In this document: in pieces, positions 5,575 to 12,521 of the stretch
Numbering within the stretch: the stretch's first letter is position 1
Layout of the letters: each line of letters opens with the position of its first letter
Source of the DNA: Candidatus Woesearchaeota archaeon
GTDB taxonomy: Archaea > Nanobdellota > Nanobdellia > Woesearchaeales > UBA11576
Length of the DNA: 12,977 bases
Assembly (NCBI GenBank): GCA_027083015.1
Contig: JALWQS010000133.1
Coordinates: 1 to 12,977 of the forward strand
Reading direction: 5' to 3'
Program-made: the position numbers and the translations under genes
Notes under the pieces: generated by a model
What the model was told of the DNA's origin: nothing
The model's database searches: none
Seen by the model: the letters and a program-made list of their open reading frames with translations, nothing else

Positions 5575-5973
5575 ATGGAGTTTACTATCTCTTCTGATAA
5601 GTCTCAGCAGATTCTTGATATTTCTGATTCTGTTAAGCGTTTGGTGGCCGCGTCTGGTGTTGAGGATGGTGTCTGTAATGTTTTTGTTCCTCATGCTACT
5701 GCTGCGATAACTATCAACGAGAATGCTGATCCGAATGTTTGTCTGGATATTCTTGATGCTCTTGACGCTCTTGTTCCTTCTGGTCGTTGGCGTCATGATC
5801 GTATCGATAATAATGCTTCTGCGCATATAAAGGCCTCTATTATTGGGCCTTCAGAATCGATACCTATAAAAGGCGGTTCTCTTCAGCTTGGTACTTGGCA
5901 GGATATTTTTTTGTGTGATTTTGATGGTCCTCGTGAGAGGCGCGTAATAGTTACGATTATTAAGAAAGTTTGA
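5575..5973 (+). CDS. yjbQ: YjbQ/UPF0047 family protein
   Basis: This is a small, very widespread family; bacterial members show weak thiamine-phosphate-synthase-like activity, but the physiological role is not settled. Family signatures are the first block HATAAITINENADP (near residues 42-55), then WRHDRIDNNASAHIKASIIG with its conserved His and Asn/Asp residues, then GGSLQLGTWQDIFLCDFDGP with the following arginines. The 132 residues match the usual length. I prefer the ATG at 5575 to the one at 5560, because AGGTT (5566-5570) lies just before it and 5560 directly abuts the tRNA oligo-T. The MBF1 gene follows after 10 bases, with its ribosome-binding site overlapping this stop codon, so the two are probably cotranscribed. 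Confidence 0.92.
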   Translation: MEFTISSDKSQQILDISDSVKRLVAASGVEDGVCNVFVPHATAAITINENADPNVCLDILDALDALVPSGRWRHDRIDNNASAHIKASIIGPSESIPIKGGSLQLGTWQDIFLCDFDGPRERRVIVTIIKKV

Positions 5974-5983
5974 GGTTGTTTTC

Positions 5984-6481
5984 ATGGCTCAGTGTGATAT
6001 TTGTGGTTCTGAAGCTCGGCTTGTTAGGGCTCGTATTGAGGGTTCTGAGATGTGGGTTTGTCCTTCCTGCGCAAAATTTGGTAAGGTGCTTGAGGCTCCT
6101 CGATCTTCCCGCTCTTTTTCTCGTTCTTCTTCCGGCCCCTCTTCATCCTCTTCATTTGGTCGTCCCAGGGCTCCTCCTAGGAGGCCTGAGGTGCTTCAGG
6201 TTATTGTTTCTGATTATTCTAAGCGTATTCGTCAGGCTCGTGAGCGTCTTGGTCTTACTCAGAAGGAGTTTGCTAAGAAGCTTAGCGAGAAGGAGTCTGT
6301 TATTCATAAGTTGGAGTCTTCTCAGTTTAAGCCTTCTATAAGGTTGGCTCGTAAACTTGAATCTGCTCTTAAGATTGTTCTTGTTGATCAGGTAGAGGGT
6401 GGTTCTGTTCCTTTTTCTTCTGATGATAAGAAACGTTCTGCTGGTTTTACTATGGGTGATTTCATTAAGACAAAAAAATAG
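5984..6481 (+). CDS. Archaeal multiprotein bridging factor 1 (aMBF1), zinc ribbon + HTH
   Basis: aMBF1 proteins are conserved archaeal relatives of the eukaryotic MBF1 coactivator; archaeal forms associate with the ribosome or transcription machinery. The N-terminus is a zinc ribbon (C4-x2-C7 and C26-x2-C29). A Cro/C1-type helix-turn-helix follows (about residues 76-132: IRQARERLGLTQKEFAKKL), with the family C-terminal patch FTMGDFIKTKK. Between them lies a low-complexity linker (about 39-68), mostly Ser, Arg and Pro, longer and more Ser-rich than I would expect. The start is set by GAGGT (5972-5976) 7 bases before the ATG; this site overlaps the yjbQ stop codon and suggests coupling. The glycosyltransferase gene begins right after or slightly inside its 3' end. 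Confidence 0.92.
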   Translation: MAQCDICGSEARLVRARIEGSEMWVCPSCAKFGKVLEAPRSSRSFSRSSSGPSSSSSFGRPRAPPRRPEVLQVIVSDYSKRIRQARERLGLTQKEFAKKLSEKESVIHKLESSQFKPSIRLARKLESALKIVLVDQVEGGSVPFSSDDKKRSAGFTMGDFIKTKK

Positions 6482-6488
6482 ATTTTCT

Positions 6489-7847
6489 TTGGATTTGAAT
6501 CTTTGGGTTTTTCTTCTGCTTTTCTTTATCTTTCTTCTTTTTCTGTCTTTTCATCAGTCTTATCTCTTGTGGGATGAGAATGTTTACTTGTCAAACGCCC
6601 GTTCTCAGCTGGGCCATTCTTATTATTCTGAGGATTTTCGTTTTCCTCTTCTGAGTTTTCTGATAGCTTCTCTTTGGCGCGTGACTGGAGAATCTCTTCT
6701 GGTGGCTAAGGTGGTTGTTGTCCTCTTATCGGTCTTTTCTGTTCTTTTTGTCTTTTTAGCTTCGCGAAATTTCTTGTCTAAGTCTTATTCTGTTCTTGTC
6801 TCTCTGCTTTTTGCTCTTCATCCTTTGACTTTGTTTTGGGCTGATAAGATTTATACTGATTTTCCCGGACTCTTTTTTCTTTCTGTTGCTTTTTTTCTAT
6901 TGTCAGGAAAATCTTCTTTCTCTTCTTTACCCTCTTTTTTTCTGATAGGTTTTTTTTCGGCTCTTGGCTTTCTTACTCGTTTTACATATATCCTTTTTTT
7001 TGTTTCTGTTGTTTTGATCTTGCTGTATCGTTCTGTTCTTGAAAGGAGTTTTCTTAAGTCTCTCAACCTTGCTCTTAGCTTTCTCATAGGTTTTCTGGTT
7101 GTTTTGTTCCCTTGGCTTGTTTATAATCGTTTAGAGCATGGTTCTTTTTTTTGGAATCTTGTTCAGCAGTATACTGTTGCTGGCTCTTCTCAGGCTATTG
7201 AGCCTTTTATTGTCCAGTTCTTTAATATTCTTGAGTATTTTCATCTTCTCTTTATTTTTGCTATTGTTGGCATATATTTTGCTTTTAAGAAAAGGAACAT
7301 TTCTTTGTCTTTTGTTTCTGTTTATTCCTCTCTGACCTTGTTCTATCTTTTTTTCTTTGTCCATTCTAAGTCTTCTCGTTATCTGGTTGCCGTAATTCCT
7401 TTTGTTCTGATGCTTGCTTTTTATGGTCTTTATTTTTCTTTTGTCGACACTACAGTCCGAAATGTTTTTTTAGTGCTTTTCTTTCTTGTCACCCTGGTCT
7501 CCTCTTTTTTTCTCTTGGTTCATGTTTTATCTCTTGATTCTTGTCGCTCAGACGGTTCCGTTGTCTCTTCTATAGCTTATGTCGGCTCTCATACTGTTCC
7601 TGGCGCCTCTGTTGTTAGTAATTTTTGGCGTTTTTTTGCTTATTATTATGTTCTCCACTCTTCTTCTATGTATTCCTCTTCTGTAGATAGGTTTTTTTCG
7701 CGTCACCATGCCAAATACGTTATTTATCACTCTGGTGTTGGCGATCCTTTTGACCTTGAGAAGCTTGATTCTTGGTCTCGTGCAGAAAAAGTGGTTGAAT
7801 TTTCTGATTCTTGTGATGGTACTGCTTATATCTATAAGGTTTCTTAG
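6489..7847 (+). CDS. GT39/PMT-like (ArnT-type) membrane glycosyltransferase
   Basis: This is a GT-C fold membrane enzyme of the PMT/ArnT type, expected to move a sugar from a polyprenyl-phosphate donor to a surface acceptor on the outer face of the membrane. From the TTG at 6489 it has about 452 residues and 10 or more hydrophobic segments. After the first one comes LLWDENVYLSNAR with the acidic pair D29-E30, the usual catalytic loop. Then come RFPLLSFLIASL (51-62) and ADKIYTDFPG (D124), all PMT_2 landmarks. A soluble C-terminal part (about 110 residues) ends the protein. The start is uncertain: the frame is open back to ATGs at 6399 and 6423 inside the MBF1 gene, but the protein fold begins near 6489-6498, where only TTG codons are available and no clear ribosome-binding site is seen. 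The coding strand is extremely T-rich. It faces two convergent GT-C-like genes. Confidence 0.8.
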   Translation: MDLNLWVFLLLFFIFLLFLSFHQSYLLWDENVYLSNARSQLGHSYYSEDFRFPLLSFLIASLWRVTGESLLVAKVVVVLLSVFSVLFVFLASRNFLSKSYSVLVSLLFALHPLTLFWADKIYTDFPGLFFLSVAFFLLSGKSSFSSLPSFFLIGFFSALGFLTRFTYILFFVSVVLILLYRSVLERSFLKSLNLALSFLIGFLVVLFPWLVYNRLEHGSFFWNLVQQYTVAGSSQAIEPFIVQFFNILEYFHLLFIFAIVGIYFAFKKRNISLSFVSVYSSLTLFYLFFFVHSKSSRYLVAVIPFVLMLAFYGLYFSFVDTTVRNVFLVLFFLVTLVSSFFLLVHVLSLDSCRSDGSVVSSIAYVGSHTVPGASVVSNFWRFFAYYYVLHSSSMYSSSVDRFFSRHHAKYVIYHSGVGDPFDLEKLDSWSRAEKVVEFSDSCDGTAYIYKVS

Positions 7848-7901
7848 TTCTCTTTTTTGTTCGGTTGTTGGTCTCTTTCTTTATCTCTTGTTTCTTTTCT
7901 T
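7848..7901 (+). terminator. Pyrimidine-rich convergent terminator region
   Basis: T6 at 7853-7858 and several CTTT/TTTC runs follow the glycosyltransferase stop. The gap separates it from the convergent minus-strand gene, and the runs suit plus-strand termination only. Confidence 0.4.
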
Positions 7902-9383
7902 TTATACCATTCCTGTGCTTACTGTAGTATTTTTAACTTCCCAGATCTCTGTTCCTTCCTTATGATATATCTCTTTGAATGTTTCTTTGTTCGTGAAGAG
8001 GAATAGCAGTCCTTCGTTTTCTTTTGACCATATGCTACCTTGTTTCATTGTAGGATCTATTACTATATATTTCACGTCGTATATCTTAAAAAGTTTTTTT
8101 GCGTCATTGAGTTTTCTCCCGTAATACATGGTGTCTTCTACTTTATATAGGAATGCCTGTGAATAGTCTGATGTCTGATACGAGTCTGCTAATGTTTTTC
8201 TTTCGGCTATTGATGCTATGAGGTATCCGTTTTCGTATCTTGTTAGCACAAACCCTTTTTTTGATGTGTTCTCTTTCATCCATTCCAATGCTTTTGTCAG
8301 TTCTGGTTGCGGTCCTGTTCCGACGAGTCTTGTTGCGTACGCTACTGTGCTGAACAGTATTCCGCAGAGGATTATGAGAAGTACGAGTTTTTTTATTATC
8401 CTAACTTCCCAGTTTGTTAGTGTTAGGTGTACCAGGCCTAGACCTCCTGCTGCGGCTATGAAAAATGCTATGTATGCGTTGCTTATGTTTCCGACGTAAA
8501 ATAAGGCTATTAATAGCAGGATAGCTATGAAGAAGTAAGAGAGGAATTTTTCTTTTTTGTTCCATTGGGCATATGTTCCGTATATAGCCAGCAGTACTGT
8601 GAATATTCCGAAACCTAGTATGCCTCCGAGGTCGCTTATAAGGTTGCCTAGGATATTTACTTGTGGTGCGTATGTGTAGTTGTAGTAGAATTGTATGTCT
8701 TTTGTCAAGCTTACTATCGCTAATAGGAATATCATGACTGCGAGTCTTGAATAGTTTTTTCTTGTGCTTATCACATAGGCTAGAAGCAGCGCTATTGCCA
8801 GTAGCGAATTGAACATACTGAACAAGGCAGTTACCATAAGAAACATGGCCGAGATCACTATGTTGTACCTTTTTTCTTTTGTGAAGAAGTATATTCCTGC
8901 TATTGTGAAGAGTATTGCTGCTGCGTTTGGGTTTGATACTGTGAATGTGTAGATGAATGCCGGACTCATAACCAACAGTAGCAGTATTATGTGTCTCTTG
9001 TACTTTTCTTTTATCATTTCTTTTAGTAGCAGGTTGAATAGTATCAGTGTTAACAGTCCTAATATTAACGGCAGCGATCTGGATGCTGCTTCTATATTCA
9101 TTATTTTTGATGTGAATACTAATAGATAGTGGTAGGGATTGAAATGATAGTTCCTTTCGCTATACGTGCTTTCTTTTATCTTGTCCGGGGCGTTGAATGG
9201 GTTATAGGATCCTGTTTCTGATAGTATCTGTGCTGCTTTTATGTGATAATATGGTTCTGATCCTATGAGGTTGTTGTTTCCTGAGTAGTATCTTAGGAAT
9301 GTTGGTCCTATGATAAGCAGGAAGAAAACTATCATTACCGCGGGAAAAAGGTTTGTTTTCCTCAGTTGTTTTTCAAGATGCAT
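7902..9383 (-). CDS. Multi-pass membrane protein, STT3/AglB-like (GT-C superfamily)
   Basis: This protein has 493 residues with about 11 predicted membrane segments and a soluble C-terminal domain of about 130 residues. The first outside loop reads GSEPYYHIKAAQIL (E43), strongly like the DPYYH motif of STT3/AglB oligosaccharyltransferases, and a later NPYHYLL fits the same fold. The C-terminal domain opens with ALEWMKENTSKKG and RYENGYLIASIAERK, placed where AglB has its WWDYG motif, but WWDYG itself is missing. I therefore call it a GT-C superfamily protein of unproven activity: a divergent oligosaccharyltransferase-like enzyme or a lipid-linked sugar transferase. It is 19 bases downstream of a paralogue with a matching C-terminal domain, and the two are surely one operon. 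No strong ribosome-binding site precedes the ATG. Confidence 0.75.
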   Translation of the reverse strand: MHLEKQLRKTNLFPAVMIVFFLLIIGPTFLRYYSGNNNLIGSEPYYHIKAAQILSETGSYNPFNAPDKIKESTYSERNYHFNPYHYLLVFTSKIMNIEAASRSLPLILGLLTLILFNLLLKEMIKEKYKRHIILLLLVMSPAFIYTFTVSNPNAAAILFTIAGIYFFTKEKRYNIVISAMFLMVTALFSMFNSLLAIALLLAYVISTRKNYSRLAVMIFLLAIVSLTKDIQFYYNYTYAPQVNILGNLISDLGGILGFGIFTVLLAIYGTYAQWNKKEKFLSYFFIAILLLIALFYVGNISNAYIAFFIAAAGGLGLVHLTLTNWEVRIIKKLVLLIILCGILFSTVAYATRLVGTGPQPELTKALEWMKENTSKKGFVLTRYENGYLIASIAERKTLADSYQTSDYSQAFLYKVEDTMYYGRKLNDAKKLFKIYDVKYIVIDPTMKQGSIWSKENEGLLFLFTNKETFKEIYHKEGTEIWEVKNTTVSTGMV

Positions 9384-9402
9384 TTTCTTTTCTCTCTTTT
9401 TA

Positions 9403-10911
9403 TCAGTTGGCTTTTTTTATCATGCATTTGGTCTTGTAGATGACGACTTCTTTATCATACACTTTTTCGAAGCATTGTTTGTCGATAAACTTGAGTTTTT
9501 CTGTTCTAAATTCTTTTTTTGCTTCAGGTGAGAAATATATGTAATCAACATCATATTTGTTTAGGAGCTCTACTGCTTTCGTCTTGAATATTGCTTTGTA
9601 TATTGTTTCTATATCATCATATATCTCTTCCGGGTTTCTTATCAGAAGAAAATTGTTGTCTGCTACGTTTTTTCTTTTTGCTATTGCTGTTATCATGAAG
9701 CCTTCATCTATGGTTCCAAGGACTACTGCTCCTTCTTCAGTGTTGTTTTTTAGGAATTTTAGGGCATCTATCTCTCCTTCAGTCACTGCTTTCTTGTTTC
9801 TTTCTATGGCCGCTCCTACTGCGGGTATTGTTGATGTCAGCACGAATAGTATTACTAGTGTTGCTGCGAATAATGGCCATGTTTTTGATATTCTTGTTTT
9901 TGCTAGGTATTCGAATATGCTGTTTGTTGCCTGTCCGAATAAGGGTACGAGTGTTGCTCCCAGGAACATCAGTCCTGTGTTGAAGCTTATCAGTTTGAAC
10001 CATAGGAGCATTGCTATTCCCAGTGCGAATGCCATCAGCAGGTATGTTCTTCTGTCTTTTTCTTTTAGTAAGTATTTGTGTATGGCATAGACTCCTAAGA
10101 ATAGGGGTATTATTCCGACCCCATTTACTGCATTGAAGATGGTCACTTCTTTGAAGAAATTGTTCAGTATCTGTTTTGGAAGGTTTTGCCATATTACTGC
10201 GTATGAGTGGAAGAGAAATGCTTTTTTGTATATCAGTATGTTGACCCATATTACTAGAAATGTCAGGAACATTATAAGTTCTAGTTCTCTTTTGTTTTCT
10301 GTTTTGTATTCTAGTCTCGTCAGTATCAGGTAGATGATGAGAGCCACTACTAGCAGGAACGCTATTGCTGATGTCAGGCTTAGTATTATTGAGAGTATTA
10401 TGAATTGGTATAGGTATGTTTTTTCTTTGTTTCTCATGAAGCAGTATATTATATACATGGTCAGTGGTATGGTTAGTGTGTAGCCGCTTGCCGTATTTAT
10501 GGTTTCTGTAAAGAATGCGGGTATTGTTCCTGCTGCGAATCCTGAGAAGAGAGCAACTGGTTTGTTTTTTGTTATGTGTTCTACTATCAGGTATGTTACC
10601 AGGACAAGCAGGCTTGCTAGTATATTTGGTATGATCTTTAGCGCTAGTGTTGTTCCCATCAACCAGGCAAAAGGCGCCAGTAGATAATAGTATAGTGGTT
10701 GGAATATAAGCGTTCTTCCTCTGAAACTCAGATCATCTACATAAGTAGGTAGTAGTGTTTTTGCGATTGATTCTGTTTGTCGGTATGTGAAGTAGGCGTC
10801 TTTTTCGAAGTTTTGTGTTTGTAGGCTTATGCTTATTCTTAGGATGGATATTGCTATGAATATTATTATTGCCATATACCAGTACTTGTCTTTCCTTTTT
10901 TTCGCACTCAT
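9403..10911 (-). CDS. Multi-pass membrane protein, GT-C/STT3-like paralogue
   Basis: This is the upstream partner of the preceding gene: about 502 residues, 12 or so membrane segments and a soluble tail of about 140 residues. The first loop has EKDAYFTYRQTESI (D38), aligned with EPYYHIKAAQIL of its neighbour. The tail carries ALKFLKNNTEEG, TIDEGFMITAIAKRK and LLNKYDVDYIYFSPE, each with a clear counterpart there (LFKIYDVKYIVIDPT). The two are thus diverged tandem paralogues; neither has WWDYG. The substrate is unknown. I chose the ATG at 10911 over 10974 because a TATA box (10935-10943) lies 28 bp upstream, which would make a nearly leaderless mRNA, and because the longer start would run through both divergent promoters. 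Confidence 0.75.
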   Translation of the reverse strand: MSAKKRKDKYWYMAIIIFIAISILRISISLQTQNFEKDAYFTYRQTESIAKTLLPTYVDDLSFRGRTLIFQPLYYYLLAPFAWLMGTTLALKIIPNILASLLVLVTYLIVEHITKNKPVALFSGFAAGTIPAFFTETINTASGYTLTIPLTMYIIYCFMRNKEKTYLYQFIILSIILSLTSAIAFLLVVALIIYLILTRLEYKTENKRELELIMFLTFLVIWVNILIYKKAFLFHSYAVIWQNLPKQILNNFFKEVTIFNAVNGVGIIPLFLGVYAIHKYLLKEKDRRTYLLMAFALGIAMLLWFKLISFNTGLMFLGATLVPLFGQATNSIFEYLAKTRISKTWPLFAATLVILFVLTSTIPAVGAAIERNKKAVTEGEIDALKFLKNNTEEGAVVLGTIDEGFMITAIAKRKNVADNNFLLIRNPEEIYDDIETIYKAIFKTKAVELLNKYDVDYIYFSPEAKKEFRTEKLKFIDKQCFEKVYDKEVVIYKTKCMIKKAN

Positions 10912-10934
10912 TGTCCTGTATTTTGGCGTGTGTG

Positions 10935-10943
10935 TTTTTATAT
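10935..10943 (-). promoter_or_regulatory. TATA box for the GT-C gene pair
   Basis: On the minus strand it reads ATATAAAAA, centred 28 bp before the ATG at 10911, so transcription should start at or next to the start codon. Confidence 0.7.
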
Positions 10944-10954
10944 GTTTGGTAAAG

Positions 10955-10963
10955 TTTTTATAA
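10955..10963 (+). promoter_or_regulatory. TATA box for radB
   Basis: TTTTTATAA is centred about 27 bp before the ATG at 10986, predicting a leaderless mRNA. Its edge is only 11 bp from the opposite TATA box, so preinitiation complexes for the two genes could interfere. Confidence 0.7.
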
Positions 10964-10985
10964 CTTGTTGGCAATATCTGTTATT

Positions 10986-11693
10986 ATGGATGTGAAACGT
11001 GTTTCTACCGGTGCTGAGGTCCTTGATAAGCTCTTGGATGGCGGTTACGAGTCTGATACCATAACTACTGTTTATGGTCCTTCGGGCAGTGGTAAGACTA
11101 ATGTCTGTATTATCGCCGCTGTTGCTGTCGCTCGTAGCGGTAAGAAGGTGATATATATAGATACTGAGGGGGGTTTTTCTGTTGAGCGTCTTAAGCAGAT
11201 CGCGCCTGATGATTATTCTTCGTTGATCGATAATTTTGTTTTTCTTAAGCCTGCTTCTTTTGATGAGCAGCGTTCCTCTTTTTCTAAGCTTGGCCGTCTT
11301 ATTGAGGATGATGTTGGTATCCTTATTGTTGATACTATTGCTATGCTTTATCGTCTTGAGATGGGCAAGACTGATAAGGTTTATGATATCAACCGGGATC
11401 TTGGTCAGCAGATATCTTATCTTCAGGAGATTGCTCGTCGTAAGCACATTCCTGTCTTGATAACTAATCAGGTTTATTCTTCTTTTGAGGATCGCGAATC
11501 CATACGTATGGTCGGAGGCGATATATTGAAGTACGGTTCTAAATGTCTTATTGAACTTGAGAAGTTTCATGAGGGTCTCCGCACCGCCACAATCAAGAAG
11601 CATCGTTCTATCGCTGAGGATCGTACTGTCATGTTTCGTATAGTCAATGAGGGTTTGAAAGAGATAAGTTCTTCTTCTGAGGGAACCGGTTGA
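10986..11693 (+). CDS. radB: RadB, RecA/RadA-family recombination protein
   Basis: RadB is the small archaeal RadA paralogue, thought to assist homologous recombination as a mediator and not to carry strand exchange itself. The 235-residue protein is just the ATPase core, without the N-terminal helix-hairpin-helix domain of RadA. Walker A is GPSGSGKT (31-38), Walker B is GILIVDT (111-117), and TNQVYSS (160-166) is the RadB-type sequence near the L2 region. The start ATG at 10986 fits the opening STGAEVLDKLLDGG and the TATA box 27 bp upstream; a TTG at 10965 would overlap that promoter. A RadA, which should exist elsewhere in the genome, has 300 or more residues, so length and motifs favour RadB. 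The gene converges on rpsB across a 93-base AT-rich gap. Confidence 0.93.
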   Translation: MDVKRVSTGAEVLDKLLDGGYESDTITTVYGPSGSGKTNVCIIAAVAVARSGKKVIYIDTEGGFSVERLKQIAPDDYSSLIDNFVFLKPASFDEQRSSFSKLGRLIEDDVGILIVDTIAMLYRLEMGKTDKVYDINRDLGQQISYLQEIARRKHIPVLITNQVYSSFEDRESIRMVGGDILKYGSKCLIELEKFHEGLRTATIKKHRSIAEDRTVMFRIVNEGLKEISSSSEGTG

Positions 11694-11786
11694 ACTTGTG
11701 CTATATTGCTATCATGTTTTCTTTTTACACACATATAGGGATTTATAGAAAATATTTGATAAAAAGATTTTGACTGTTTTCGTGTT

Positions 11787-12389
11787 TTATAGTTCTACAA
11801 AGTCTTCTACTCCTACGTCTAGTTCTTTGTTTCTTGGTAGCATTCCTTTTTCTCTCATGTATTCTGTTGTCAGTATGTAGAAAAGCAGTCCTAATGATTT
11901 TTTTCCTTTGTTGTTGCATGGTATTACTAAGTCTATATTGTTTGCTTGGTTGTTGGTATCGCATAATGCTACTACTGGTATTCCTACTCTTAGAGCGTCA
12001 TTGATTGCGTTTCTGTCTGGCCAGGCATCCACCACTAATATGACTTTCACTTCCATGAAATTGTCCAGGTTTGGATTGGTCAGTATTCCTGGCGGGTATC
12101 TTCCTGCGAATACCTTTACACCTGTTAGTTTTCCAAACATCTTTACTGGTTTCCAGCCGTTTTCTCTTCTGCACACTACTAGTATGTCTTCGGGTTCGTA
12201 TTGTGCCAGAAATTTTGCTGCTATTCCTATCCTTTCATCTATTTTTTGCAGGTTTAGTACGAATAATCCATCTGGTCTGCTTTTGTAGATGAATTGTTCC
12301 ATATACTTTGTTTTGAATTTTGTTCCTATGTGTATGCCTGCTTTTAGGTATTGGTCTATAGGAACCAATAATTGTTGTTCATCCGTCAT
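11787..12389 (-). CDS. rpsB: 30S ribosomal protein S2 (uS2)
   Basis: This is an archaeal-type uS2 of the small subunit. Visible family blocks are LLVPIDQYLKAGIHIGTKFKT, FIYKSRPDGLFVLNLQKIDERI, GRYPPGILTNP, IPVVALCDTNN, DLVIPCNNKGKKSLGLL and the acidic end VGVEDFVEL. I chose the ATG at 12389 because archaeal uS2 usually begins only a few residues before L-V-P-L/I-D-x-Y, and GGAG (minus strand, 12399-12402) precedes it by 9 bases. A second in-frame ATG at 12431, with GAGG at 12440-12443, would add 14 residues, but that stretch is dominated by inverted repeats and is better read as leader. FMEVKVILVVDAWPD departs from the common FxEPxxxxVTDP. In many archaea rpsB sits with other ribosomal or RNA polymerase genes; here its upstream neighbour is an RNA cyclic phosphodiesterase. 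Confidence 0.93.
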   Translation of the reverse strand: MTDEQQLLVPIDQYLKAGIHIGTKFKTKYMEQFIYKSRPDGLFVLNLQKIDERIGIAAKFLAQYEPEDILVVCRRENGWKPVKMFGKLTGVKVFAGRYPPGILTNPNLDNFMEVKVILVVDAWPDRNAINDALRVGIPVVALCDTNNQANNIDLVIPCNNKGKKSLGLLFYILTTEYMREKGMLPRNKELDVGVEDFVEL

Positions 12390-12406
12390 TTTCTTGTTCT
12401 CCAGCT

Positions 12407-12449
12407 GTACAGAATTAGGTCTGTACTGCATTTTTATCGCCTCTGCAGT
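12407..12449 (-). promoter_or_regulatory. Two adjoining hairpins in the rpsB leader
   Basis: In minus-strand RNA sense, ACUGCA (12444-12449) can pair with UGCAGU (12425-12430), enclosing the GAGG of the upstream start. GUACAGA (12420-12426) can pair with UCUGUAC (12407-12413) around a 6-base loop. The stems share two bases (12425-12426), so they compete or stack. The second ends 4 bases before the GGAG site used for the 12389 start. It could be a translational control element bound by uS2 itself or another factor. Confidence 0.4.
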
Positions 12450-12510
12450 GTTTGTAAGGTCCCTTTCGGCTATCCCTCACAATAGGCTATATTCTTTTGG
12501 AGAAGCTGGT

Positions 12511-12521
12511 TATTTATAAAG
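12511..12521 (-). promoter_or_regulatory. TATA box for rpsB
   Basis: On the minus strand it reads CTTTATAAATA. It overlaps the stop codon of the upstream gene and predicts a start near 12490, giving a leader of about 100 bases to the ATG at 12389, unusually long next to the leaderless genes nearby. Confidence 0.6.

Noticed and set aside
7902..10911. Plus-strand open frames inside the minus-strand membrane genes, e.g. 9557-10090
   Set aside because: They are antisense shadows with no family motifs or ribosome-binding sites; the minus-strand frames have membrane topology and mutual homology.
11694..11786. Small gene or RNA between radB and rpsB
   Set aside because: The 93 bases are AT-rich with no frame, stem or TATA box in a useful place; it looks like a plain convergent gap.
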